Positions 40,235-50,264 of a DNA stretch of 64,000 nt are shown here, piece after piece (position 1 is the first letter of the stretch; every line of letters begins with the position of its first letter). The stretch is from Rhizobium sp. CCGE531. GTDB taxonomy: Bacteria > Pseudomonadota > Alphaproteobacteria > Rhizobiales > Rhizobiaceae. The position numbers and the translations under genes are program-made. A model generated the notes under the pieces. It searched no databases. It was not told the origin of the DNA and was given only the letters and a program-made list of their open reading frames with translations. The stretch is taken from the NCBI RefSeq assembly GCF_003627795.1, contig NZ_CP032684.1:1527001-1591000 (forward strand). Reading direction: 5' to 3'.

Positions 40235-41587
40235 CTAGGCCGATGTTTTTGCCAGGTAGTTTTCCAGCCAGTGGATATCGTAATCGCCATTGGCGATATC
40301 CTGATTGGAAACCAGATCCTGGAAGAGCGGCAGGGTGGTCTTGATACCGTCGACCACGAATTCGTCAAGCGCGCGGCGCAAGCGCATCATGCACTCGACA
40401 CGGGTGCGGCCATGCACGATCAACTTGCCGATCAGGCTGTCGTAGTAGGGTGGGATCTTGTAGCCCTGATAGGCGCCCGAATCGATGCGCACACCGAGTC
40501 CACCAGGCGCATGGAAATGCGTGATCGTGCCGGGCGAGGGGATGAAGGTGCGGGCGTCTTCGGCGTTGATGCGGCATTCGATGGCATGGCCATGGAAATG
40601 CACTTCGTCCTGCGTCACCGAGAGACCGCCGCCGGAGGCGACGCGGATCTGCTCGTGCACGAGGTCGATGCCGGTAATGGCTTCCGTCACCGGATGCTCC
40701 ACCTGCAGGCGGGTGTTCATTTCGATGAAATAGAACTCGCCGTTCTCGTAGAGAAACTCGATGGTACCTGCGCCGCGATACTTCAGCTTCATCATCGCAT
40801 CGGCGCAGATCTTGCCGATCTTCATGCGCTGCTCGACGTTGAGCGCCGGAGAATTGGCCTCTTCCCAGACCTTCTGGTGGCGGCGCTGCAGCGAGCAGTC
40901 GCGTTCGCCGAGATGGATCGCATTGCCTTCGCCGTCGCCGAAAACCTGGATTTCGATATGGCGCGGCTTGCCGAGGTACTTTTCCATATAGACGGAATCA
41001 TTGCCGAAGGCGGCGCCCGCTTCCGTGCGCGCCGTCGTCCAGGCTTCGATCAGGTCCTCTTCCGTGCGGGCGACCTTCATGCCACGGCCACCACCGCCGG
41101 CGGTTGCCTTGATGAGTACCGGATAGCCGATCTCGCGCGCCGTCTTCAGCGCGTCCGCCTCGGTCTTCACCTCGCCGTCGGAACCGGGAACAACCGGAAT
41201 GCCGAGTTGCTGCGCGGTGGTCTTGGCGGTGATCTTGTCGCCCATGGTGCGGATATGTTCCGCCGTCGGGCCGATGAAGGTGATGCCATGCGCCTCGAGA
41301 ATATCGGCGAACTTGGCATTTTCCGAGAGGAACCCATAGCCGGGATGCACGGCATCCGCGCCGGTGATCTCGCAGGCTGCGACGATCTGATGGATGTTGA
41401 GATAGCTTTCGCGCGACGGCGGCGGGCCGATGCAGACGCTTTCATCCGCAAGGCGCACATGCATCGCGTCGCCGTCTGCGGTCGAATGCACCGCTACGGT
41501 CGCAATGCCCAGCTCCTTGCAGGCGCGCAGCACCCGAAGGGCGATCTCTCCGCGATTGGCTATGAGAATCTTCGAAATGATGGGCAT
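40235..41587 (-). CDS. accC: acetyl-CoA carboxylase, biotin carboxylase subunit
   Basis: The 450-residue enzyme carboxylates biotin on AccB in the first step of fatty acid synthesis. It has [20 protein letters not shown], the ATP-grasp loop [26 protein letters not shown] and [18 protein letters not shown] with its catalytic Glu and Arg. It is separated from accB by 4 bases. Confidence 0.97.
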   Translation of the reverse strand: MPIISKILIANRGEIALRVLRACKELGIATVAVHSTADGDAMHVRLADESVCIGPPPSRESYLNIHQIVAACEITGADAVHPGYGFLSENAKFADILEAHGITFIGPTAEHIRTMGDKITAKTTAQQLGIPVVPGSDGEVKTEADALKTAREIGYPVLIKATAGGGGRGMKVARTEEDLIEAWTTARTEAGAAFGNDSVYMEKYLGKPRHIEIQVFGDGEGNAIHLGERDCSLQRRHQKVWEEANSPALNVEQRMKIGKICADAMMKLKYRGAGTIEFLYENGEFYFIEMNTRLQVEHPVTEAITGIDLVHEQIRVASGGGLSVTQDEVHFHGHAIECRINAEDARTFIPSPGTITHFHAPGGLGVRIDSGAYQGYKIPPYYDSLIGKLIVHGRTRVECMMRLRRALDEFVVDGIKTTLPLFQDLVSNQDIANGDYDIHWLENYLAKTSA

Positions 41588-41591
41588 GGGC

Positions 41592-42059
41592 TTACTCGAT
41601 GACGACCAGGGCTTCGCCGTACTCGACCGGACGTCCGTCCTGAACGAGGATTTCGGTCACCGTACCGGACTTTGGCGCAGGAATCTGGTTCATCGTCTTC
41701 ATGGCCTCGATGATCAGCAGGGTCTGGCCCTCCTTGATGGCCGAGCCGACCTGAATGAAGTCGGCCGCTCCCGGTGCCGGTGCCAGATAGGCGGTGCCGA
41801 CCATCGGTGCGCTGACGACATTATCAGGATTGCGGGTCTTGCCCGCGGGCGCGGCGGCTGCCGGGGCTGCTGCAGCCGGAGCGGCAAAAGCGGCCGGGGC
41901 GGCGAGCGGCGCTTGAACATATTGCATCGTGCCGGCGCGCGACACGCGAATGCGCAAATCTTCCTGCTCGACTTCGATCTCGGTCAGATCCGTGTCGTTG
42001 AGAATGTTGGCGAGATCGCGAATCAGCGCCTGGTCGATACCCGATTTCTTTTCAGCCAT
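41592..42059 (-). CDS. accB: acetyl-CoA carboxylase biotin carboxyl carrier protein
   Basis: The 155-residue protein has an N-terminal binding part, a long Ala/Pro linker (residues about 57-80) and a biotinyl domain with the biotin-accepting Lys in [15 protein letters not shown]. The motif reads AMKT rather than the common AMKM. It follows aroQ by 24 bases and precedes accC. Confidence 0.96.
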   Translation of the reverse strand: MAEKKSGIDQALIRDLANILNDTDLTEIEVEQEDLRIRVSRAGTMQYVQAPLAAPAAFAAPAAAAPAAAAPAGKTRNPDNVVSAPMVGTAYLAPAPGAADFIQVGSAIKEGQTLLIIEAMKTMNQIPAPKSGTVTEILVQDGRPVEYGEALVVIE

Positions 42060-42083
42060 TGGATTTCTTGCCCTGTATTTTTG

Positions 42084-42521
42084 TTATTGGGTGATGGATT
42101 TCAGCGCGTGAAGCGCCAGGATGTAGCTATAAGGTCCGAAACCGCAGATCATGCCCTTTGCAGCGGGCGCGATCATCGATTTGTGCCGGAATTCTTCGCG
42201 TGCGTGGATGTTGGAGATATGCACCTCCACGACGGGAATGGAAATGGCGCGGATCGCATCGTGCAGCGCGATCGACGTATGACCGTAGGCGCCAGGATTG
42301 ATCGCGATGCCGACGGCCTTGTCGTCCGCCTCGTGCATCCAGTCGACCAGCGTGCCTTCGTGATTGCTCTGTCGGAAATCGACAACGAAGCCCAGGCTTT
42401 CGCCGACGGACTTGCAGTCGGCTTCGATATCCTTCAGCGTCTTGCCGCCATAGATGCCCGGCTCGCGCTTGCCTAAGGCATTCAAATTGGGTCCGTTGAG
42501 GACAAAAATAGTTTGCGCCAT
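42084..42521 (-). CDS. aroQ: 3-dehydroquinate dehydratase, type II
   Basis: The 145-residue enzyme catalyses the third step of the shikimate pathway. It shows FVLNGPNLNALGKREPGIYG, the catalytic Tyr nearby, FRQSNHEGTLVDW, NPGAYGHTSIALHDAI and HISNIHAREEFRHKS. It starts the aroQ-accB-accC-aat operon; the start MAQTIF is standard for the family. Confidence 0.96.
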   Translation of the reverse strand: MAQTIFVLNGPNLNALGKREPGIYGGKTLKDIEADCKSVGESLGFVVDFRQSNHEGTLVDWMHEADDKAVGIAINPGAYGHTSIALHDAIRAISIPVVEVHISNIHAREEFRHKSMIAPAAKGMICGFGPYSYILALHALKSITQ

Positions 42522-42637
42522 CAGATGTTCCGTCAAAGTGCAGCGCAACCTATAGACTCCCGAGGCCCTGTAGGAAAGCCCCGGAGCGAAGGTTGCATGT
42601 CTCTAGGTGTGGAAACGCCGCGATTTTGGCATTTTTG

Positions 42638-42659
42638 CGCCGCGCGAGGACGCGGCGCC
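42638..42659. other. G/C-rich hairpin between dsbA-like gene and aroQ
   Basis: GCGCCGCG and CGCGGCGC form an 8-bp stem with a 6-base loop in the 205-base gap between the two minus-strand genes. It is flanked by T-runs on the plus strand, so it is not a canonical terminator of the minus-strand dsbA-like gene. Confidence 0.4.
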
Positions 42660-42726
42660 GTTTTGAAACTATCAAAATGCGAGCAGGCTATTTGCTCCCC
42701 CGTCGCAAGGCCGGCTGTCACGCCCG

Positions 42727-43494
42727 TCAGCAGCTGGTTTTGCCGCAGCTGCGGACATTGGCGATCTTCTGCTTGATGGCATCGAGGCCGATTGCGCCGG
42801 AAATCATCTCGTTGCCGATCACATAGGCGGGCGTGCCCGTGACGTTGAGATCCGAAGCAAGCTGGTAGGTTGCCTTGATCATATCGGTGTTCGGCGCTTT
42901 TGCCATTTCGGCGCGGATGGCCGCTTCGCTGACGCCGAGCGAGGTGGCGACCTCGATAGCTGTGTCTTCGGAGGCGCGGCCATCGCTGCCCAGCAGCTTG
43001 CGGTGGAACTGTTCATATTTTTCGGGCGCGAGCTGGCGGAAAGCGTTGGAGACGCGTGAGGCGGCAACCGAATCCTGGCCGAGGATCGGGAATTCCTTCA
43101 GCACGAAGCGCACGTCCTTGTCCTGCTTCAGCAGGGTGTCCATGTCGCCGAGGGCATGCCGGCAATAGGTGCAATTATAGTCGAAGAATTCCACGACGGT
43201 GATGCTGCCCTTCGGATTACCGATGGCCACGTCACCCTTGGAATTGAAGATCGCGTCCTTGTTCTGGTCGATCACCTGGCCCGACTGTGCGATACGGGCG
43301 TCGTCCTGCTTCTTCTCGAGTGCGGCCTGAGCGTCCAGCAGAACTTCCGGATGCTCGACGAGATATTCCTTGATGAAATCCCCGATTTCCTTCTTCTGCT
43401 GGTTATCCAGCGCGGCGGCCGGCTGGATTGTGGCGAAGGACGCTGTCAAGGCAATCGCCGAAACCGTCAGCAGTCTTTTGAGAGAAAAGGTCAT
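42727..43494 (-). CDS. DsbA family thiol:disulfide oxidoreductase
   Basis: The 255-residue secreted protein has a signal peptide (MTFSLKRLLTVSAIALTAS), an N-terminal helical segment, then a thioredoxin fold with active site CTYC in VVEFFDYNCTYCRHAL (about residue 108) and the cis-Pro in NVTGTPAYVIG. It resembles the ScsC/Com1 type. An extra Cys pair closes the C-terminus (RSCGKTSC). It is monocistronic. Confidence 0.92.
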   Translation of the reverse strand: MTFSLKRLLTVSAIALTASFATIQPAAALDNQQKKEIGDFIKEYLVEHPEVLLDAQAALEKKQDDARIAQSGQVIDQNKDAIFNSKGDVAIGNPKGSITVVEFFDYNCTYCRHALGDMDTLLKQDKDVRFVLKEFPILGQDSVAASRVSNAFRQLAPEKYEQFHRKLLGSDGRASEDTAIEVATSLGVSEAAIRAEMAKAPNTDMIKATYQLASDLNVTGTPAYVIGNEMISGAIGLDAIKQKIANVRSCGKTSC

Positions 43495-43706
43495 TGGGTC
43501 CTCGTTTGAATTTAAGCGGAGACGTCGTTCTCGGGATGCGCATTACATCGTCGGGGCGGTATCCGCAAACATGCATCGACAATTTACGGTGCGTCCTTAT
43601 CTCCAGAAACAGGAATTTTCACGACAAAGCCGCAATCGCGGGATTGTGAACGAACCGATATTGCGGCAAATGTCGCATGCCGATCCGATCCGAGAGAGAA
43701 TTGATC

Positions 43707-44864
43707 TTGTTTTCCCTATCCAAGCGCAGCGATGTCGAACCCTTCCATGCCATGGATGTCCTGGCCGAGGCGACACGGCGGCGGCAGGCTGGGCACTCGG
43801 TCATTTCCATGGCAGTCGGGCAACCCTCGCATCCCGCGCCGCAGGCGGCACTGGAGGCGGCGCGCGCAGCCCTTGACCATGGCCGCATCGGCTATACGGA
43901 TGCGCTGGGGACGCTTGCCCTGCGGCAGGCACTCTCCGTTCATTATCAGGCACGTCATGGCTTGAGCATCGATCCGAAGCGGATTGCCATCACCACCGGA
44001 TCGTCGGCCGGCTTCAATCTCGCTTTCCTGACATTGTTCGACGCCGGCGACAGCGTCGCCATCGCCCGGCCGGGCTATCCGGCCTACCGCAATATCCTCG
44101 CAGCGCTCGGTCTCGATGTCATCGAGGTGCCGGTCACCGAGGAGACGCAGTTTACGCTCACTCCTGAAAGCCTCGAGGCGGCACAGGCAGCAAGTGGCAA
44201 GCGTCTGAAGGGCGTGCTGTTGGCAAGCCCCGCTAATCCCACAGGCACGGTGACGGGCAGGGCGGCGCTGAAGGCGCTTGCCGATTATTGCGCCGACCGT
44301 TCCATCGCCTTCATCTCCGACGAGATCTATCACGGGCTGACCTTCGTCGGCGAGGAGACGAGCGCGCTGGAGCTGACCGACGAGGCGATCGTCATCAATT
44401 CCTTCTCGAAATATTATTGCATGACCGGCTGGCGCATCGGCTGGATGGTCTTGCCGGAGCGGCTGGTCCGCCCTATCGAGCGCGTGGCCCAGAGCCTTTA
44501 TATCTCGGCGCCGGAATTGTCGCAGATTGCCGCCGAGGCGGCGCTCGGGGCTGGCGCCGAGCTCGATGTCTATCGCGAAAGCTATGGCCGCAACCGCGAT
44601 TTCCTGATGCGCCGGCTGCCGGAAATCGGCTTCCGCATCGCCTCGCCGATGGATGGCGCCTTCTACGCCTATGTCGACGTCAGCCGCTTCACCAATGACA
44701 GCATGGCCTTCGCCCGCAAGATGCTGGCGGAAATCAATGTCGCCGCCACGCCCGGCCTCGATTTCGATCCAGTAGAAGGACATCGAGCGATGCGGATCTC
44801 CTATGCCGGCTCGAATGCCGAAATCGAGGAAGCCACCGAACGCATGGCGGCTTGGCTGAAATAG
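43707..44864 (+). CDS. PLP-dependent class I/II aminotransferase
   Basis: The protein has about 385 residues. Fold-type I motifs are clear: VGQPSHPAPQ, the cofactor-loop TTGSSAGFNLAF, SPANPTGTVTG, and the PLP Lys in INSFSKYYCMTGWRIGW, with RISYAGS near the C-terminus. The substrate is not decided by sequence. I prefer the TTG start at 43707, which gives the family-like FSLSKRSDV and follows GAGAGA; an ATG at 43677 is the alternative. It diverges from the dsbA-like gene. Confidence 0.88.
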   Translation: MFSLSKRSDVEPFHAMDVLAEATRRRQAGHSVISMAVGQPSHPAPQAALEAARAALDHGRIGYTDALGTLALRQALSVHYQARHGLSIDPKRIAITTGSSAGFNLAFLTLFDAGDSVAIARPGYPAYRNILAALGLDVIEVPVTEETQFTLTPESLEAAQAASGKRLKGVLLASPANPTGTVTGRAALKALADYCADRSIAFISDEIYHGLTFVGEETSALELTDEAIVINSFSKYYCMTGWRIGWMVLPERLVRPIERVAQSLYISAPELSQIAAEAALGAGAELDVYRESYGRNRDFLMRRLPEIGFRIASPMDGAFYAYVDVSRFTNDSMAFARKMLAEINVAATPGLDFDPVEGHRAMRISYAGSNAEIEEATERMAAWLK

Positions 44865-44969
44865 TATCCGCAATCAATGATTTGCGTAGACTTTTGAAAG
44901 AACTTTCGCAGGCTCGGAAGTCGCATGCGTATGGTGCGTCACGATCTTTTTCAGACCTGCTTCCTTCGC
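44865..44969. other. intergenic region, nothing specific seen
   Basis: This gap follows the aminotransferase gene and leads into the Rhizobium-type repeat. I see no open frame or strong hairpin in it. Confidence 0.4.
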
Positions 44970-45077
44970 TTGGAGCAATTCCAGCAAAAGTGCGAAGCGG
45001 TTTTGCGTCCGGAATTACGTGAAAGCAAAGAGATGGAGCATTTCCACGGCACCTGCTAAGCCGGAAATGCTCTAGAT
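44970..45077. repeat. Rhizobium-type intergenic mosaic repeat
   Basis: The unit starts TTGGAGCAATTCCAGCAAAA, continues with GCGAAGCGGTTTTGCGTCCG and ends in an inverted repeat, GAGCATTTCC (45035-45044) facing GGAAATGCTC (45063-45072). I know this wording from many rhizobial intergenic regions (RIME-like elements). It lies downstream of two convergent genes, a common location. Confidence 0.7.
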
Positions 45078-45154
45078 TTTGCGATCAATCGCAAAACTAC
45101 AGCACCTTTGTCCGGCTCGCTTACGCACATCCTTCAAAAGCGTCCGTCAGCAGA

Positions 45155-45190
45155 AACGAAAAATCCGGCCGCGTCGCCACGGCCGGATTT
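45155..45190 (-). terminator. intrinsic terminator of rne
   Basis: AAATCCGGCC and GGCCGGATTT form a 10-bp stem with a 10-base loop. On the minus strand it is followed by TTTCGTTTC. It lies 28 bases after the rne stop. Confidence 0.8.
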
Positions 45191-45217
45191 CTGTCAAATC
45201 ATTCCCTATCGAGCTTC

Positions 45218-48112
45218 TTAAAAGAAGCCGCGGCGCTGCCACCAGCCGGCCTTCTTCGGCTTGGTCGGCTCTCCATCGCCGTCGCCACCTTCATTGGTGC
45301 GGGTGGACTTTACCACCGGAGCGGAGGAGGAAACGTTGGATTCGCGATTGGCGCGGGCCGGCTTGGCTGCATCTTCGGTCGCCGACGCCTCTGCCGGATT
45401 GTCCAGAACTTCGGCGATCTCTGCGACCGCTTCGATTTCGACATCTGCCGCGGGTGCGGCTTCGACCTCAGGTGTCTCGACCGGCGATGCCTCGACGGCC
45501 TTTGCCTTCCGGCGACCGCGGCCCTTGGCGGGCTTGACATCCTCGGTGACGATGGCTGCCGTTTCGACAGCTGCCATGGCGGGCTGTCCCTCGACGGCGG
45601 CTTCGCCTTCGGCAACGGCGATCTCGGCCACAGTTACGGTTGCTTCGTCACCTTCTTCGGCGTCAGCCCCATCGGCTTCGTCCGAATTGGCTTCATCGCT
45701 TGCGGCCTGTTCGCCGCCTTCGCTTTCACGATTGCGTCGGCCACCACGCTTGCCGCGACGACGGCGCTTGCGCTTCTGCTGCGCGTCATCGTCGTCGTCA
45801 CCACCAGCGGATGCGGCGTTTTCTGCGCCGGCATCGGCGTCATCATCGTCGCCTTCTTCTCCGTCGGCATCTTCAGCATTCGCTACGGAGTCGTCGTCGG
45901 AAACCGAAGCTGCCTGGCCATCATTGCCACGGCCGCGACGACGGCGGCGACGCTTGCGCTTGCGGTTGCCGTCATTGTTCTCAGAGCGGGCGGCAGGCTG
46001 CTGCTCGGTAGCTGCCGCGGCCTTTTCTTCCAGCTCTTCGTCTTCGTCCTCATCGGCTTCGATGACGATATCGTCTTCATCGTCATCGGGGATGGCTGCG
46101 AAGTTGAACAGGCTTTCGATCTTCACCGGATTGGCGACAGGCTCGCCGCGGTCGATCGCGAAATGCTGCGTGCCGACGGCATTGTCGGCGTCGATGACGA
46201 TCGCCACGCCAAAGCGGGTTTCGTAATCAATGATCGTCTGGCGCTTGTGATTGAGCAGATAGAGCGCAATGTCCGGCGTCGTGCGCACGGTGATGTCGTG
46301 CGTCGTGTTCTTGAGCAGGTATTCCTCGATGCCACGCAGGACGTGCAGAGCGACGGAGGACTGCGAACGCACGTGGCCGGTACCGCCGCAATGCGAGCAA
46401 ATCTGCGTCGTGCTTTCCAGAACCGATGCGCGGATGCGCTGGCGCGACATTTCCAGAAGGCCGAAATGCGAGATGCGGCCGACCTGGATACGGGCGCGGT
46501 CGTTCTTCAGGCACTCCTTCAGCTTCTTCTCGACGGCGCGGTTGTTGCGCTTTTCTTCCATGTCGATGAAGTCGATGACGATCAGGCCGGCAAGGTCGCG
46601 CAGACGAAGCTGACGGGCCACTTCATCGGCGGCCTCCAGGTTCGTCTGGAGCGCGGTATCCTCGATCGAATGTTCGCGGGTCGAGCGGCCCGAGTTGACG
46701 TCGATCGAAACCAGCGCTTCCGTCTGGTTCATGATCAGGTAACCGCCGGACTTCAGCGTCACCTGCGGCTGCAGCATGCGGTCGAGTTGCGCCTCGATGC
46801 CCGAGCGCGAGAAGATCGGATGGATGTCGCGATAGGGCTGAACCACCTTGGCATGGCTCGGCATCAGCATCTTCATGAAGTCTTTCGCTTCACGATAGCC
46901 TTCCTCGCCGGAGACGATGACTTCGCCGATATCCTTGTTGTAGAGGTCGCGGATCGAGCGCTTGATCAGGCTGCCTTCTTCATAGACGAGGCAAGGAGCG
47001 GTCGAAGCGAGCGTCAGCGTGCGGACGTTTTCCCACAGGCGCATCAGATATTCGAAGTCGCGCTTGACTTCGACCTTGGTGCGGTTGGCACCCGCCGTGC
47101 GCAGGATGACGCCCATGCCCTGCGGCACTTCGAGCAGCTTGGCAATTTCCTTCAGGCGCTTGCGGTCCTGCGGATTGGTGATCTTGCGGGAAATGCCGCC
47201 GCCGCGCGCCGTATTCGGCATCAGAACCGAATAGCGGCCTGCAAGCGACAGATAGGTGGTGAGCGCCGCGCCCTTGTTGCCGCGCTCTTCCTTGGCCACC
47301 TGCACCAGCAGGATCTGCCGGCGCTTGATGACTTCCTGGATGCGGTACTGCTTGCGCGGCTTGCGCTGGACGCGGTCCGGAACCTCTTCCATTGCGTCTT
47401 CGGCGCCGACGGATTCGATCACTTCCTCTTCATGGTCGTGATCATCATCGTCGTCGTCATCATGACGGCGCTTGGAGGAGCGGACGTCTTCGGAGATCGA
47501 ATCGGTTTCGACCATGGCGGCCATTTCGCCCGACGGACCGTCCTCGTCCTCGCTCGGCGCATCGATCGCCGTCGTCGCTTCCGGGGCGGATGCCTTTTCG
47601 GCGGGAGCCTCCGCTACCACCTTCTTGCGGCTGCGGCGCGGCTTCTTGGCCGGAATTGCTTCCTCTGCGGGCGCCGCTGCTTCCGGGACGGAGGCCTCTT
47701 CCGCGATCGCGGTCGGCACTTCGGCTTCGTCGCTCTTCTTGGGAACGATGCCGATATCAGGCTGTTCCTGCTGCGAAAGGTCGAGCGCGGTTTCCACATG
47801 CTCGACATCATCGTCGCGGCGATGCTCTTCGGCCTCGGCCCTCAGAAGCGCCTGACGATCGGCGAGAGGGATCTGATAGTAGTCGGGATGGATTTCGGCA
47901 AAGGCCAGGAAGCCGTGCCGGTTGCCGCCGTAATCCACGAATGCGGCCTGAAGCGAAGGTTCGACCCTCGTTACTTTTGCAAGATAGATGTTGCCGCGGA
48001 TTTGCTTCTTGTGCTGAGACTCGAAGTCAAATTCTTCTATGCGGTTCCCGCGAACGACAACGACGCGCGTCTCTTCCTCGTGAGACGCATCGATAAGCAT
48101 TTTGTCTGCCAT
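45218..48112 (-). CDS. rne: ribonuclease E
   Basis: The 964-residue endonuclease organises the RNA degradosome. The N-terminal S1 domain (RGNIYLAKVTRVEPSLQAAF) is split by an acidic insertion of about 170 residues, with a poly-Asp run (DDDDDDDHDHEEE). The catalytic core has the Zn-link CSHCGGTGH and the DNase I-like region. The C-terminal half is low complexity with Arg-rich blocks (RKRKRRRRRRG) and acidic stretches, typical of a degradosome scaffold. The start MADKMLID is standard; a 9-residue longer form is possible. The leader is long. Confidence 0.95.
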   Translation of the reverse strand: MADKMLIDASHEEETRVVVVRGNRIEEFDFESQHKKQIRGNIYLAKVTRVEPSLQAAFVDYGGNRHGFLAFAEIHPDYYQIPLADRQALLRAEAEEHRRDDDVEHVETALDLSQQEQPDIGIVPKKSDEAEVPTAIAEEASVPEAAAPAEEAIPAKKPRRSRKKVVAEAPAEKASAPEATTAIDAPSEDEDGPSGEMAAMVETDSISEDVRSSKRRHDDDDDDDHDHEEEVIESVGAEDAMEEVPDRVQRKPRKQYRIQEVIKRRQILLVQVAKEERGNKGAALTTYLSLAGRYSVLMPNTARGGGISRKITNPQDRKRLKEIAKLLEVPQGMGVILRTAGANRTKVEVKRDFEYLMRLWENVRTLTLASTAPCLVYEEGSLIKRSIRDLYNKDIGEVIVSGEEGYREAKDFMKMLMPSHAKVVQPYRDIHPIFSRSGIEAQLDRMLQPQVTLKSGGYLIMNQTEALVSIDVNSGRSTREHSIEDTALQTNLEAADEVARQLRLRDLAGLIVIDFIDMEEKRNNRAVEKKLKECLKNDRARIQVGRISHFGLLEMSRQRIRASVLESTTQICSHCGGTGHVRSQSSVALHVLRGIEEYLLKNTTHDITVRTTPDIALYLLNHKRQTIIDYETRFGVAIVIDADNAVGTQHFAIDRGEPVANPVKIESLFNFAAIPDDDEDDIVIEADEDEDEELEEKAAAATEQQPAARSENNDGNRKRKRRRRRRGRGNDGQAASVSDDDSVANAEDADGEEGDDDDADAGAENAASAGGDDDDDAQQKRKRRRRGKRGGRRNRESEGGEQAASDEANSDEADGADAEEGDEATVTVAEIAVAEGEAAVEGQPAMAAVETAAIVTEDVKPAKGRGRRKAKAVEASPVETPEVEAAPAADVEIEAVAEIAEVLDNPAEASATEDAAKPARANRESNVSSSAPVVKSTRTNEGGDGDGEPTKPKKAGWWQRRGFF

Positions 48113-48790
48113 GAAAGCTGTGCTCCTCGGCGCAGACAACCGGATGGGGGCCCGCCTGTCGCTGGGACAAGCCGGACATGGTCCGCCGTTGCTGCACCGG
48201 ATAATGAAAGTCGCGATTGGTTCGGAGATGACAGCATCCAGACGGCAGCCGGGGCATCATTTCCCTGGGGTCTGTTCACTCTCTTAAAAAGCTGCTGCGG
48301 TAGCATCCGTAACCAAGCGAGATCGACTATGCCTTAGACCCAACGAATGGGTCCGATGAATGTGCTCTCTAAAGAGCGTTTGGTGGCTCTCCACCGATGA
48401 ATTTCCCGTCTGAACCGGAAATTCAGATATCCACTATTCGGAGCAGAAGCACTGCAGACGACGGATGACTGCCGCTTATGGCGCCTGGTACTCGAGGCGG
48501 CTGCCTTTGCGGCGACTCTATCCCGTCAACACTTCTACCCTAATATGCGTTGTATGTTTTATCTGTCACAATAGCAAGGGAAAAGCCAAGTATGCCATAA
48601 TATTGATGGATTCGTCGGATGATGAGGACGCGGGGAGGGCGCATCAACGATTCGTCTCCCGGCGCATCATCGGGTGCGGCCATCACGTCAAACCTGGTTC
48701 CGCTATTGGGACTTCAAAAACAACGCCGAAACCAATATGGGGCGCGTTGGACAGTTGGTAAAGGGATTGCGGCATGTGGCGGAGATTGGC
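48113..48790. other. long divergent region: rne leader and amiC promoter
   Basis: No gene is seen here. The rne side has a long leader of several hundred bases, fitting the known feedback of RNase E on its own mRNA. Between about 48530 and 48610 the DNA becomes AT-rich and holds promoter-like TTGTATG and TATTGAT elements. Frames in this region have no support. Confidence 0.4.
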
Positions 48791-50005
48791 GTGAGGGCTT
48801 TGCGAATTGCGGCAGCGGCCTTCGCCCTTATGATTCTCGTGGTGCTTTCGGCATTTGCGCCTGCCTTGGCCGCGGATGGTCCGTTGCTCGCCTATGGCGC
48901 GCGCATAGCCGGCGACGATGCCCGCACGCGCATCGTCATCGACATGGACCGAGAGCCGGCCTTCACTGTCCATTATCTCGACAATCCCGCCCGCGTGGTG
49001 ATCGATCTGCCCGCGACGGCATTCGGCTTTCCGGCCGCCGATCTCAAGCCGACCGGTCTCTTCAAAGATATCCGCTACGGCACCATGGATGCAGACAGCG
49101 CTCGCATCGTGCTGACGGCAAAAAAGCCGGTGAAGCTGGTCATGGCCAAGGTGCAGGCCGATGAAGGAGGCAAGGGGCAGCGCCTCGTGCTCGATGCCGA
49201 GATGGTGCCGACCGAACAATTCGCCGAGCTGGTGAAGAAGCAGAGTTGGACGAGCGACGATACCGCCAGGGATGTCGGTCCGGTCGCGCCGACGCAGAAG
49301 GCCGATCCGAATATCTTCCTGATCGCCGTTGACGCCGGTCATGGCGGCATCGACGCGGGTGCGACCGGTACCGACGGCGTCACGCAGGAAAAGGACATCA
49401 CGCTCGCCTTCGCGAAGCTGTTTGCCGACAAGCTGAATGCCCAGGCCGGCATCAAGGCCTTCCTCACGCGTGACAAGGATCAATATTTGTCCTTGTCGGA
49501 GCGCGTAACCATCGCGCGCCAGAACCGCGCCTCGCTTTTCATCTCGCTGCATGCTGATACGCTGAAGCAGAAGGATATCCGCGGCGCGACCGTCTATACG
49601 ATCTCTGACAAGGCTTCGGACCGGCTTGCCGGCGAAGTCGCCGACCGTGAAAACAATTCCGATCAGATCGCCGGGGCCGACGCTCAGGCACAGCCGGCCG
49701 CCGTCAACGATATTCTGATGGATCTGACCCGCCGCGAGACGCAGGCCTTCTCCATCTCGCTGGCGCAGGATGTGCTGTCCTCGTTCAACGGCCAGGTCTC
49801 GATGATCAACAATCCGCACCGTCACGCCGGCTTCCAGGTCTTGCAGGCGCCGGATGTACCCTCGATCCTGCTCGAGCTCGGCTTTCTCTCCAACAAGGAA
49901 GACGAGAAGCTGTTGCTCGACCCCGATTGGCGGCAGAAGGTGGCCGACAGGCTGACCGAAGCGGTGAAGCAGTATCGCGTATCGATCATCGCGAACGGCG
50001 GCTAA
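48791..50005 (+). CDS. amiC: N-acetylmuramoyl-L-alanine amidase, AmiC type
   Basis: The protein has 404 residues from the preferred GTG. A signal peptide (LRIAAAAFALMILVVLSAF) precedes an AMIN domain (about 35-140: ARIAGDDARTRIVIDMDRE). The Amidase_3 catalytic domain carries zinc ligands in IAVDAGHGGIDAGATG, SLFISLHADTL and a Glu in ILLELGFLSN. It cleaves septal peptidoglycan in the periplasm. GTG at 48791 has GGAG 6 bases upstream; an ATG at 48737 would add 18 residues and lacks such a site. Confidence 0.92.
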   Translation: MRALRIAAAAFALMILVVLSAFAPALAADGPLLAYGARIAGDDARTRIVIDMDREPAFTVHYLDNPARVVIDLPATAFGFPAADLKPTGLFKDIRYGTMDADSARIVLTAKKPVKLVMAKVQADEGGKGQRLVLDAEMVPTEQFAELVKKQSWTSDDTARDVGPVAPTQKADPNIFLIAVDAGHGGIDAGATGTDGVTQEKDITLAFAKLFADKLNAQAGIKAFLTRDKDQYLSLSERVTIARQNRASLFISLHADTLKQKDIRGATVYTISDKASDRLAGEVADRENNSDQIAGADAQAQPAAVNDILMDLTRRETQAFSISLAQDVLSSFNGQVSMINNPHRHAGFQVLQAPDVPSILLELGFLSNKEDEKLLLDPDWRQKVADRLTEAVKQYRVSIIANGG

Positions 50006-50264
50006 CGGCGCCGAATGCCGATGATCAACCGTGGCTTCCATGTAACAGCGTTGAATATTAGAATTGAATGAAACTTGGAATACGGGGGCGAGCCCTATTT
50101 TGCTCACATTCCCGCCGTTACAGCGAACTATCATCCGCTCGCGAGTGAAGCACGGCTTTGTTTCAATGCCGTCTTGCATTAACACCGCGAGCATGCAAAA
50201 CGCCCGTGGCTATGCGATGATCTCGCGCACATGCCGCATGAAGAACAAGCACCGGTAGTATCAT

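Noticed and set aside
45218..48112. Poly-Asp and Arg-rich low-complexity blocks in RNase E as a sign of frame error or fusion
   Set aside because: The acidic insertion in the S1 domain and the low-complexity C-terminal scaffold are normal for alphaproteobacterial RNase E.
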